A DNA stretch of 6,861 bases from an uncultured Atopobiaceae bacterium (GTDB taxonomy: Bacteria; Actinomycetota; Coriobacteriia; Coriobacteriales; Atopobiaceae): positions 1-6,861 of the forward strand of contig CAMYZR010000072.1 of assembly GCA_947303905.1 (NCBI GenBank). The letters run 5' to 3'. Of this stretch, positions 1-6,150 are shown one piece after another. Both the position numbers and the translations under genes were made by a program. Positions within the stretch are counted from its first letter, which is position 1; the number at the start of each line of letters is the position of its first letter. Below the pieces are notes generated by a model. It saw only the letters and a list, made by a program, of their open reading frames with translations, was not told the origin of the DNA and made no database searches.

Positions 1-206
1 CTGATGCACTCCAGCTTCGTCAGCACCGGCCTCGACTTGTAGGTCGCCCTGTCGGGGTCGCGCCTCGGGTCCCGCCTTATCCACCCGCGCATGCAGCCGG
101 CGGACGGGTAGCCCAGCTCGGCGACGAAGTCGTCCACGGACATCGCGCCCTCCATCGAGAACCAGAGGTCGAGCGCGTCCCTCTTCATGCGGTAACTATA
201 AGCCAT
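1..206 (-). CDS. IS3-family-like transposase, N-terminal part (runs off window)
   Basis: The start is ATG at 206-204 (minus strand), and 68 codons are visible to the edge with no stop. A GGAG ribosome binding motif (plus-strand CTCC at 212-215) lies 5 bases upstream. The protein begins MAYSYRMKRDALDLWFSMEG and continues with a stretch containing DDFVAELGYPS, then W-I-R-R-D-P-R-R-D-P, then KSRPVLTKLE. A short helix-turn-helix with LGYPS followed by a W and a DPR-type motif is the usual N-terminal DNA-binding module of IS3/IS150-group transposases (OrfA-like), which recognises the terminal repeats of the element. The DDE catalytic part would lie beyond the window. A non-transposase HTH protein is less likely but possible. 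Confidence 0.6.
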   Translation of the reverse strand, partial: MAYSYRMKRDALDLWFSMEGAMSVDDFVAELGYPSAGCMRGWIRRDPRRDPDRATYKSRPVLTKLECI

Positions 207-220
207 GCGGACTCCAATCC

Positions 221-236
221 GGACTCGTCCGAGTCC
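221..236. repeat. Perfect inverted repeat at the presumed IS tip
   Basis: GGACTCG, two bases, then CGAGTCC form a perfect 7-bp dyad. A further GGACTC lies at 209-214 in direct orientation to the left arm. The dyad sits between the transposase start and the truncated downstream gene. It is probably part of the terminal repeat, bound by transposase or acting as a hairpin that limits read-through from outside. The role is inferred from position. Confidence 0.5.
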
Positions 237-242
237 AACTTT

Positions 243-1493
243 TTGTCCGCACCCCCGTTCTCAACATTTGCGAAAGAACTGTACGTCATCTACGAGGATG
301 AGTACAGCTACGAGGACGAATACTACGACGAGGAGTACGAATACTCCGAAGGCGAGGATGAGGCCGAACCTGAAGCCGAGCCGCAGGCGGCCGAGCAGGA
401 GGATCCGGGCATCTACCTCAACTATGCCTGGAACTTCGATGCGGTGACCACCGAGGAGGTCTCCCCCGGCGTGTACGAGCAGAGCACTCCCGCGATGCTT
501 GAATACACCAATGACAGCTACGTCGCCGTCGAGAACCAGTACTTCGGCCTCCAGTCGTCGAAGGACTATGTCCATGCAGGCCATTACGACCCCGACCCGC
601 ACTTCCTCGAATACCTCGACGGAGACCTGTTCCTTGAGTTCAGGACGCTGGTGCAGCTGCCTGTCACGCTGGAGTACTCGGCCGATCTGGGCAATCCGCA
701 GGCCATGTGCATGAGCCCGGATGGCACGGTGGCATACGTTGCCTACCCGGATGGCTACGGGCACAGCCCCGATCAGACGGGCCGCATCATCAAGTACGAC
801 CTCGTGCGTCTGCGTGAGCTCGGGGCCATGGAGGGCGACCTCTCCGAGTTTGCGACGGGCGTGCGCCTGTATGACGAGACGTGGCGGAGCTGCATGACGG
901 TCGGGCCGACCATCTACATGGGCCATGGCCAGTGCATGGACATCGATCCTTCGACGGGCAGGCTCTGGCTCTCTGCCGCTGGCTCTGACGAGTACAGCGA
1001 CTTGACCCTCATCGACACCGAGACGCTCGACGCGGTGGGACAGATTCGCTTCCACACCGGCACTACCGACTTCGCCTCTACGCTGACATTCGACGAGTGC
1101 GGCAACTTCTATTACGTCAAGCGTTCCGGTGCCACGTGGGATAAGTCTCCGGAGGGATCGCTGCGCATCTACCAGGGACGCATTAGCGATAACTGCGACA
1201 AGGTCCTCATCCGACTCCTGACCCAGAGCGTGCGCTATCCTGCAGGTGCGACGCTCCAAGGTGTCTCGTGGAACCCGATCACTGACACGCTCTACGTGGT
1301 GAACGACGCAGCCCTTCTCTCCGTAGAGATGCGTCCCCTGATTGCAGGGGAGCTTACGCCTGGGGACATCCATACGGAGTTCCTGACGCCGCTGCGCGAG
1401 TTTGAGAGCATGGAGTTCGATGCAGCAGGGCACGGCTACCTCATCGTCAATCGCCACTCCGAGATAATGCAGATAATCGAGCCAGAGGTCTGA
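243..1493 (+). CDS. Secreted beta-propeller-like protein, 5'-truncated by the IS
   Basis: I do not recognise a named family. The open frame can only start at TTG 243, which has no Shine-Dalgarno site, and it begins mid-way through what looks like the end of a signal peptide: LSAPPFSTFA followed by KE. The hydrophobic core that should precede this is replaced by the IS tip. Residues ~17-54 are extremely acidic and tyrosine-rich (20 Asp/Glu and 7 Tyr in 38, no Lys or Arg), probably a flexible linker or cation-binding segment. From ~150 on, blade-like motifs recur: MSPDGTVAYVAY (~155), MDIDPSTGRLWLSA (~232), LTFDECGNFYYVK (~280), VSWNPITDTLYVVND (~340) and MEFDAAGHGYLIVN (~390). This is the pattern of NHL/YVTN-type beta-propellers. 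No membrane anchor or LPXTG motif is seen at the C-terminus. As it stands the gene is probably not expressed or not secreted. Confidence 0.65.
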   Translation: MSAPPFSTFAKELYVIYEDEYSYEDEYYDEEYEYSEGEDEAEPEAEPQAAEQEDPGIYLNYAWNFDAVTTEEVSPGVYEQSTPAMLEYTNDSYVAVENQYFGLQSSKDYVHAGHYDPDPHFLEYLDGDLFLEFRTLVQLPVTLEYSADLGNPQAMCMSPDGTVAYVAYPDGYGHSPDQTGRIIKYDLVRLRELGAMEGDLSEFATGVRLYDETWRSCMTVGPTIYMGHGQCMDIDPSTGRLWLSAAGSDEYSDLTLIDTETLDAVGQIRFHTGTTDFASTLTFDECGNFYYVKRSGATWDKSPEGSLRIYQGRISDNCDKVLIRLLTQSVRYPAGATLQGVSWNPITDTLYVVNDAALLSVEMRPLIAGELTPGDIHTEFLTPLREFESMEFDAAGHGYLIVNRHSEIMQIIEPEV

Positions 1494-1614
1494 TTCGGAT
1501 TTCTGAGCGCCAGCTTGAGAAACGCATGGTGACAAAGTCCAGGCGGTACTCGGGCTGGCGTCTCGACCAAAGGCTTGCGGTACGGCGAGGGGCATGCAAT
1601 ACCAGGAGGAAATG

Positions 1615-2076
1615 ATGGCAAATAGGAGCACGGATGCCCAGCGGATCTCTCCCCAGCTCGACGACTTGTCGTGCTCACTGATGGGTGAGGCACTCGACCG
1701 TCTGGCCGAGGGTGTGGACGTGAACGTGCTTCTATCGGTGGCCGATGGGGGCGACAATGCTGTCGACTTCGAGTTTGCCGACGACGGGGAAGAAGCCTGT
1801 CTGACTGGCGCTCGCGACAAGGTGCGTTCCCTGCGACGTTCCAAGGGCGATGCCTCGCTGGGTATCGGAGCGCCTCGTTGCTACGCCATCTGCTACGAGG
1901 GTGCCGTAGCCGACGAGACGGGCTCCTTCATCGACGCCCTCATCATGGAGTTTGGAGAGAAGGGCCGAACTGCCTACTCCGCATATTCGCTCTATGATGG
2001 GCGAGGCGCAGGAGATGGGCTCGCATGGAGCGATCCTGCCCCTGCTGGCGAAGTGGACAACCTGCTGGGGAACTGA
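1615..2076 (+). CDS. Conserved protein of unknown function, copy A (153 aa)
   Basis: I do not recognise this family. Starts are possible at 1594, 1612 and 1615. An AGGAGG at 1604-1609 lies 5 bases before ATG 1615 but only 2 before 1612, so 1615 (MANRSTDAQ...) is chosen. The protein is acidic and soluble-looking, with no signal peptide or membrane segment. Notable blocks are DDGEEACLTGAR, YAICYEGAVADE and WSDPAPAGEVDNLL near the C-terminus. All three recur in the broken paralogue downstream of typA (4131-4519), with 50 of 84 residues identical over the central aligned block. The conservation shows these are real coding sequences under selection. It ends 143 bases before typA, in the same direction, and may be transcribed separately from it. 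Function unknown. Confidence 0.75.
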   Translation: MANRSTDAQRISPQLDDLSCSLMGEALDRLAEGVDVNVLLSVADGGDNAVDFEFADDGEEACLTGARDKVRSLRRSKGDASLGIGAPRCYAICYEGAVADETGSFIDALIMEFGEKGRTAYSAYSLYDGRGAGDGLAWSDPAPAGEVDNLLGN

Positions 2077-2158
2077 CTCCGCCGACCGGCAGGCGACCTG
2101 TTGTCACTCTGCTACATCCGTGAACCCTGACGAACAGCCCGAAGTTGCGTCCTCTTGC

Positions 2159-2167
2159 TGCTACACT
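2159..2167 (+). promoter_or_regulatory. Possible extended -10 promoter for typA
   Basis: TG, one base, then TACACT matches an extended -10 element, about 53 bases upstream of the typA start. I see no good -35 at 16-18 bases; TTGCGT at 2145-2150 is too close. The gap 2077-2219 between copy A and typA has no other clear signal and no convincing terminator. Confidence 0.3.
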
Positions 2168-2219
2168 TTGCAAGGAAAAATCGGCTAGAAGCCACACCTA
2201 GCGGCAGAAGAGGACCAGC

Positions 2220-4058
2220 ATGCTCCAAGAAGCCATTCGCAACATAGCCATCATCGCGCACGTCGACCATGGCAAGACCACGCTCGTCGACCAGATGCTG
2301 CGCGCGTCTGGTGCGTTCCGCGAGAACCAACAAGTCCAGGAGCGCGTGCTCGACTCCAACGATCAGGAGCGCGAGCGCGGCATCACCATCTTGGCCAAGA
2401 ACATCTCCATCAGCTATCAGGGCATCAAGATCAACGTCATCGACACTCCGGGCCACGCTGACTTCGGTGGCGAGGTCGAGCGCGTCCTGAAGATGGCTGA
2501 TGGCGCGCTGCTGCTGGTAGACGCTGCAGAGGGACCCATGCCCCAGACGCGATTCGTGCTCAGCCACGCCATCGCGTGCGGTCTTCGAATCATGGTGGTC
2601 ATCAACAAGATCGACCGCGAAGGCGCTACACCCGACAAGGCGCTCAACGACTCGCTCGATCTGATGATGGATCTCGGTGCCGACGATGAGCAGCTCGAGT
2701 TCGCTATGGAGCACGTGGTCTACGCCTCAGCCGTCAACGGCTTCGCGCGCCTTGACCCCGATGACGGAGGCCAGGACATGTATCCCCTGCTCGACATGAT
2801 CATAGAAGCGCTGCCCGCGCCCGATGTGGACGTGGACGGGCCGCTCGCCATGCAGTGCATGACGGTAGATCACTCCAGCTATGTTGGTCGCATCGGCATC
2901 GGTCGTGTGTTCTCCGGCACCATCCACCAAGGCGACAAGATCCTCGTGGTCAAGAACGACGGCAGCCGTGCCATGGGCCAGGTCAAGCAGCTCTTCACCT
3001 TCGACTACCTGGGACGCAAGGAGTGCAGCGAGGTCTCTGCGGGAGACATCGGTGCAGTGGTTGGCATCGATGGCACCGATATCGGTGATGTCTACACCGA
3101 CCCAGACAATCCTGTCGAGCTCGATCCCATCGAGATTGACCCTCCGACGATGGCGGTCGTCTTCGAGGCGTCTACCAGCCCGCTTGTAGGGCGAGACGGA
3201 GACATCGTTGGTGGACGTCAGCTCAAGGAGCGTCTTGACCAGGAATCTGAGAACAACGTCACGATGCGCATCGAGGAGCTGGCCGACAAGACGGGCGTCG
3301 AGGTGGCCGGGCGCGGCATCCTGCACCTTTCGGTGCTGATGGAGCAGATGCGCCGCGAAGGCTACGAGTTCCAGGTGGGCCGTCCGCGCGTGCTCTTCAA
3401 GAAGGGCGAGGGTGGCGAGCGTCTGGAGCCGATAGAGCAGGCCGTGGTCGAGTGCCCCAACGAATACTCCGGCAAGGTCATCGAGGTCTTCGGCAACAGT
3501 GGTGGCACCATGACCGACATGGAGGCCGGCATCACGCAGACGCACCTCGAGTTCAAGATTCCGACGCGCGGCATCATGGGTCTCAAGAACCGTATCCTCA
3601 ACGTCACGCATGGCGAGGCTGTGTTCTACCACACCTTCCTCGAGTACGGTCCGTTTGCTGGTGACATCGGCAACCGTCCCAACGGCGCGATGATCTCGAT
3701 GTCCACCGAGAAGGCAGTCGCCTACGCGCTGGGCACGCTGCAGGAGCGCGGTGCCCTGTTTGTGGGACCTGGCGACGAGTGCTACGAGGGCATGCTGGTG
3801 GGCGAGCGCAGCAAGCCTGGCGACATGGTCGTCAACATCGCGCGCACCAAGCAGCTGGGCAACCAGCGTTCCAGCACTGCCGACATCGCCGTGCAGCTGA
3901 CTCCCCCGCGCACCTTCACGCTTGAGGAGGCGCTCGAGTACATTGCCGACGACGAGCTCGTGGAAATCACGCCCAAGAGCATCCGCATGCGCAAGAAGAT
4001 CCTGTCGGACATCGAGCGACGCAAGTGGAACGTCCGCCACGGTCTGGTCAAGAAGTAG
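2220..4058 (+). CDS. typA: Ribosome-associated translational GTPase TypA/BipA
   Basis: TypA/BipA is an EF-G-like GTPase that binds the 70S ribosome. It helps 50S assembly and translation under cold or other stress. The 612-residue length is normal for the family. All G motifs are present: AHVDHGKT at 13-20 (P-loop), RGITI at 53-57, DTPGH at 75-79, NKID at 129-132 and SA at 170-171. After the GTPase domain (~1-200) come the beta-barrel domain II (~205-300), an EF-G domain III-like part (~310-395, containing GRGILHLSVLMEQMRREG), a domain V-like part (~400-480, with MGLKNRILNVTHG), and the BipA-specific C-terminal domain with a basic tail. The start ATG has an AGAAGAGG ribosome site 6 bases upstream. 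No key residue is missing. It is bracketed by two copies of an unknown gene. Confidence 0.97.
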   Translation: MLQEAIRNIAIIAHVDHGKTTLVDQMLRASGAFRENQQVQERVLDSNDQERERGITILAKNISISYQGIKINVIDTPGHADFGGEVERVLKMADGALLLVDAAEGPMPQTRFVLSHAIACGLRIMVVINKIDREGATPDKALNDSLDLMMDLGADDEQLEFAMEHVVYASAVNGFARLDPDDGGQDMYPLLDMIIEALPAPDVDVDGPLAMQCMTVDHSSYVGRIGIGRVFSGTIHQGDKILVVKNDGSRAMGQVKQLFTFDYLGRKECSEVSAGDIGAVVGIDGTDIGDVYTDPDNPVELDPIEIDPPTMAVVFEASTSPLVGRDGDIVGGRQLKERLDQESENNVTMRIEELADKTGVEVAGRGILHLSVLMEQMRREGYEFQVGRPRVLFKKGEGGERLEPIEQAVVECPNEYSGKVIEVFGNSGGTMTDMEAGITQTHLEFKIPTRGIMGLKNRILNVTHGEAVFYHTFLEYGPFAGDIGNRPNGAMISMSTEKAVAYALGTLQERGALFVGPGDECYEGMLVGERSKPGDMVVNIARTKQLGNQRSSTADIAVQLTPPRTFTLEEALEYIADDELVEITPKSIRMRKKILSDIERRKWNVRHGLVKK

Positions 4059-4130
4059 GGCTCGCGGTATCCTGTCTTACGGGCATCACGTACGGCTTGA
4101 GTAGTACAAGCATCGTCACAAGGGGACATC

Positions 4131-4519
4131 ATGGCAGCTCAGAACAACCACGAACCTCGGATATCCCCGCAGCTTGCTGGATCGTCTCGCCGAGGGTCAG
4201 GTGATAAACGTGCTTCTTGCCATAGGTGACGCCAAGGGCGATGTGGGGATTTACGAGTTCTCCGACGACGGAGAAGAGGCATGCCTTGTTGGCGCGCGCG
4301 AGAAGGTGAAGGCTATCAAGCGCTCGGGGGGCGACGAGTCCTTTGGCATGACCGCGCCATGCATCTACGCCATTTGCTACGAAGGAGCCGTAGCCGACGA
4401 CTCCGATGACTACGCTGATGCGCTCATCAGCGTACTCGTACTTCGAAGGACGAGGTAACGGAGACGACTTTGTGTGGAGTGACCCAGCGCCTGCGGGCGA
4501 AGCGGACTCGTTACTCTAG
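4131..4519 (+). pseudogene. Broken paralogue (copy B) of the unknown gene before typA
   Basis: The gene has a good start: AAGGGGA at 4120-4126 followed by ATG 4131. It opens MAAQNNHEPRISPQL, parallel to MANRSTDAQRISPQL of copy A. After the codons for ISPQL a net ~32 bases present in copy A are absent (the stretch encoding DDLSCSLMGEA). The frame then shifts and homology resumes at LDRLAEG (~4174). It runs well (50 of 84 residues identical) to DALI at ~4427. There a second net deletion of ~35 bases (copy A: MEFGEKGRTAYS) shifts the frame again. Homology resumes at 4430 with AYSYFEGRGNGDDF and ends WSDPAPAGEADSLL, stop 4517-4519. Translation as written would give a truncated nonsense product. 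The good preservation of all three pieces suggests recent inactivation, or else assembly errors. Confidence 0.8.
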
Positions 4520-4599
4520 CCTATTTCCCAGACTGGCGCACCTGAACAGGCGTATGGCCAGCCCTATCGTATAAGGTTACCCATCGACGGGACAGAGCC

Positions 4600-5400
4600 C
4601 TACGCCCGGTGATTCGAGCTGCTCTTGCGACGCGCCCGTTGACGCTGATGCAGCTGGAGGGCGTGGTCTGCCTCGTTGTCCGTGACCTCTTTTGCGGCTT
4701 GGGCAACGTCGTACGCGGCTTTCTTGAGGCCGGGACCCAGGTCGACCTCGGCGGGCGAGTAAATGTTGTAGCGTAGGCTCACGCGGCGCAGCAGCACGGT
4801 GATCAGCACACAGACAACGGCCGACCAAACCTTGTCCAAGGCGAGTGGCAGCACGCAGAGGTAGTACGCGACGGATCCCGCCACGGCACAGAGCGCATAC
4901 CAGTTGCTGCGCCTGAAGATGCGTGGGACCTCCCCCAGGAAGACGTCGCGCATCATGCCGCCGCCCACGCCGGTCATGACGCCCATGAAGATGACGGGGA
5001 CGGGATTCAGCTGGTAGATGATGGCCTTGTCGGTGCCGGCGGCGGCAAAGAGCCCCACCGAGAGGATGTCGACCCACTCCATGAGGTTGGGGTGCGCGTT
5101 GATCGAGGCCGGGAAGAGAAAGCCGAGCACTCCCGCCGAGATGGCGACCACGATGGCCCAGTTGGAACGCAGCATGTAGACATCGCCCACCTGCATGATC
5201 GTGTCACGCACGAGGCCGCCGCCCAAACCGCAGAGGATTGCGAGGCCGATGAAGCCGATGAGGTCGAGCTTGCGCTCGCGTGCGTAGAAGAGCCCAGAGA
5301 AGGAGCCCACGACCACGGCGGCAAGATCGAGCCAGACCGGGACTGGCATGCTGGCTGCAGTAGGGCTTTGGCTGGCAAAGAGGTCTGGAAGGGGGAGCAT
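4600..5400 (-). CDS. TRIC-type cation channel / UPF0126 membrane protein
   Basis: The protein has 266 residues and is predominantly hydrophobic, with about seven membrane helices (roughly 23-42, 46-64, 80-98, 112-128, 132-148, 165-187, 190-206). Two internal repeats each carry the family signature: GLGGGLVRD (58-66) and GVGGGMMRD (144-152). The GGG kink plus Arg-Asp is the hallmark of the bacterial TRIC (trimeric intracellular cation channel) / UPF0126 (YadS-like) fold, which conducts K+ or other monovalent cations. A cytosolic basic tail (~216-266) ends in RQRARRKSSSNHRA. The start is uncertain: ATG 5400 has only a weak AAAGAGA upstream, and Met18 just before the first helix is an alternative. 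The gene is convergent with copy B (80-base gap) and divergent from the tRNA genes. Confidence 0.9.
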   Translation of the reverse strand: MLPLPDLFASQSPTAASMPVPVWLDLAAVVVGSFSGLFYARERKLDLIGFIGLAILCGLGGGLVRDTIMQVGDVYMLRSNWAIVVAISAGVLGFLFPASINAHPNLMEWVDILSVGLFAAAGTDKAIIYQLNPVPVIFMGVMTGVGGGMMRDVFLGEVPRIFRRSNWYALCAVAGSVAYYLCVLPLALDKVWSAVVCVLITVLLRRVSLRYNIYSPAEVDLGPGLKKAAYDVAQAAKEVTDNEADHALQLHQRQRARRKSSSNHRA

Positions 5401-5543
5401 GGCATCTCTTTGTTCTTGGGTTTGGTGGCGTCTATCTTACTCTAGCGTTGCGGCGCGCATCCTGCGGATACTTGAAGCGGTGGTGCACGAGAAGGTGAAG
5501 GTTTGCGAGCTCGAAGATTGATACTGTACACTGCGGAAAATTC

Positions 5544-5552
5544 TGGTATGCT
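5544..5552 (+). promoter_or_regulatory. Possible extended -10 promoter for the tRNA-Ser pair
   Basis: TG, one base, then TATGCT gives an extended -10 element 17 bases before the first tRNA, so transcription would start around 5559. TTGATA at 5518-5523 is a good -35 sequence but 23 bases away, too far for this element. An alternative pair is TTGCGA (5503-5508) with TACACT (5527-5532), spaced 18. One of these likely drives both tRNAs. Confidence 0.4.
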
Positions 5553-5569
5553 TAGGCATGCGATTTCAC

Positions 5570-5660
5570 GGAGAGTTGTCCGAGTGGCCGAAGGAGCACG
5601 ATTGGAAATCGTGTATACGCCGAAAGCGTATCCTGGGTTCAAATCCCAGACTCTCCGCCA
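5570..5660 (+). tRNA. tRNA-Ser (anticodon GGA)
   Basis: The acceptor arm is GGAGAGT (5570-5576) pairing ACTCTCC (5650-5656), followed by discriminator G and an encoded CCA (5658-5660). The anticodon stem is CACGA/TCGTG around loop TTGGAAA, giving anticodon GGA at 5604-5606, which reads UCC and UCU. The long variable arm (ATACGC/GCGTAT stem) is the class II feature of serine tRNAs. The T arm is TGGGTTCAAATCCCA. Confidence 0.97.
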
Positions 5661-5668
5661 GACAGACC

Positions 5669-5692
5669 CGCGGCGTCCTTAGGGGCGCCGCG
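5669..5692 (+). other. Strong hairpin between the two tRNAs
   Basis: CGCGGCGTCC (5669-5678) pairs with GGGCGCCGCG (5683-5692) in a 10-bp stem (one G-U pair) with a TTAG loop. No T-run follows, so it is unlikely to be a full intrinsic terminator. More likely it separates the two tRNAs in a shared precursor, as a processing or spacing element, or lowers transcription of the second. Confidence 0.65.
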
Positions 5693-5702
5693 TCACCCTT
5701 AC

Positions 5703-5792
5703 GGAGGGGTGGCAGAGTGGTTGAATGCGGCGGTCTCGAAAACCGTTTAGGGCCTAGGTCCTACGAGGGTTCGAATCCCTCCTCCTCCGCCA
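5703..5792 (+). tRNA. tRNA-Ser (anticodon CGA)
   Basis: The acceptor arm is GGAGGGG (5703-5709) pairing CTCCTCC (5782-5788) with one G-T pair, followed by discriminator G and encoded CCA (5790-5792). The anticodon loop CTCGAAA gives anticodon CGA at 5737-5739, which reads UCG. The long variable arm (around TTTAGGGCCTAGGTCCTA) marks a class II serine tRNA. The T arm is GAGGGTTCGAATCCCTC. It is the second tRNA of a likely shared transcript. Confidence 0.97.
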
Positions 5793-5805
5793 TATTGTTC
5801 AGACG

Positions 5806-5828
5806 ACGCCCCGCAAAGGGGCGTTTTT
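5806..5828 (+). terminator. Intrinsic terminator after the tRNA pair
   Basis: ACGCCCC (5806-5812), loop GCAAA, GGGGCGT (5818-5824), then a T-run to 5828. It lies 13 bases after the CCA end of the second tRNA. This separates the tRNA transcript from the argG leader, so the latter needs its own promoter. Confidence 0.9.
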
Positions 5829-5925
5829 CATGTCCAGCGAAGGTGCAGGGGACAAAGGGACTGCCCCCAACGTCTTGTGTGGCCATCGGTGTGCACCTCG
5901 TGGACGCAATGTTTCGAAACGGCAT

Positions 5926-5981
5926 CAATGCACCAATCAGCATTGCACGGATTTGCATAGCTGCGGTACGGTACTTCCGTA
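5926..5981 (+). promoter_or_regulatory. Dyads upstream of the argG leader (candidate operator/promoter area)
   Basis: Between the tRNA terminator and the leader frame lies a stretch with no gene that must hold the argG promoter. It contains a perfect 6-bp dyad CAATGC-8-GCATTG (5926-5945) and a smaller one, TACGG-5-CCGTA (5967-5981). A weak promoter fit is TTGCAC (5943-5948) with TACGGT (5967-5972), spaced 18. Another possible -10 is CATAAG (5991-5996). The 20-bp dyad has operator size, but I cannot match it to the consensus of the arginine repressor ArgR. Confidence 0.3.
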
Positions 5982-6022
5982 TTGAACAGGCATAAGCCGT
6001 GGAACCAGAAGGAGGGGCATAT

Positions 6023-6106
6023 ATGCATAGCACTTCAGCTCAGCAGAGCACCCTCCGACGCCAGGACCGACGTACCACGCTGCGACGCCAGCGCGTGTTG
6101 TCTTAG
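6023..6106 (+). CDS. Arginine-rich leader peptide (27 aa) of argG
   Basis: This short frame has the best ribosome site in the area: AAGGAGG at 6009-6015, 7 bases before ATG 6023. It encodes 27 residues, stop TAG 6104-6106. Seven are arginine: Arg12-Arg13, Arg16-Arg17, Arg21-Arg22 and Arg24. The motif T-L-R-R-Q occurs once exactly, at 10-14, and again at 19-23. Each Arg pair begins with CGA, a codon not used for any of the 7 arginines in the visible argG. An intrinsic terminator follows 42 bases after the stop and argG begins 202 bases after it. This is the classic arrangement of an attenuation leader peptide: ribosome stalling at Arg codons when charged tRNA-Arg is scarce would spare the transcript from termination. 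It has no recognisable function as a protein, and regulation is its most probable role. Confidence 0.8.
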   Translation: MHSTSAQQSTLRRQDRRTTLRRQRVLS

Positions 6107-6150
6107 GTCCACGAGGTAATCCTCAAGCGCACATACGGACCAGACGGCAC
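6095..6150 (+). promoter_or_regulatory. Candidate antiterminator of the argG attenuator
   Basis: GTGTTGTCT (6095-6103, the last three sense codons of the leader) can pair with AGACGGCAC (6142-6150), 9 pairs including two G-U. Directly inside it, GGTCC (6106-6110, overlapping the stop codon) pairs with GGACC (6137-6141). A small hairpin GAGG-TAAT-CCTC (6113-6124) lies within the loop. Together they make a ~14-bp helix with a two-base bulge that takes the first two bases of the terminator stem. A ribosome finishing the leader would cover its 5' strand; one stalled at Arg12-Arg17 would leave it free. The folding is done by eye. GGTCC can also pair with GGACC at 6064-6068 inside the leader frame. 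Confidence 0.45.

Larger units (their letters stand above)
1..237 (-). mobile_element. Left end of an IS3-like insertion sequence (partial)
   Basis: This segment holds the start of a leftward transposase gene plus about 30 bases upstream of it. Read on the minus strand, the likely outer tip begins TGGACTC at 237, fitting the 5'-TG tips usual in the IS3 family. The tip contains the inverted repeat at 221-236. On the other side of the tip a rightward coding frame begins without a start signal, which suggests the element inserted into that gene. The rest of the element and its other end lie outside the window, so the exact tip and any target duplication cannot be verified here. The family assignment rests on the protein's style, not on a match. 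Confidence 0.55.

Noticed and set aside
261..1844. Long minus-strand open frame (527 codons) opposite the propeller gene and copy A
   Set aside because: It lies antisense to two genes with clear protein-like features, and its product is a valine/arginine/alanine/leucine-rich sequence typical of the complement of GC-rich codons. No domain is recognisable.
2727..4040. Long minus-strand frame (437 codons) opposite typA
   Set aside because: It is a mirror of the typA codon pattern with no recognisable motif and no sensible ribosome site; typA itself is beyond doubt.
4533..4561. Possible hairpin terminator between copy B and the TRIC gene (CTGGC...GCCAG)
   Set aside because: The outer stem is 5 bp with a 19-base interior that pairs poorly, and there is no T-run on either strand. 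Too weak to call.
5558..5995. Plus-strand frame (145 codons) running through both tRNAs
   Set aside because: It covers two complete tRNA genes and an intrinsic terminator, so it cannot be a real protein gene.
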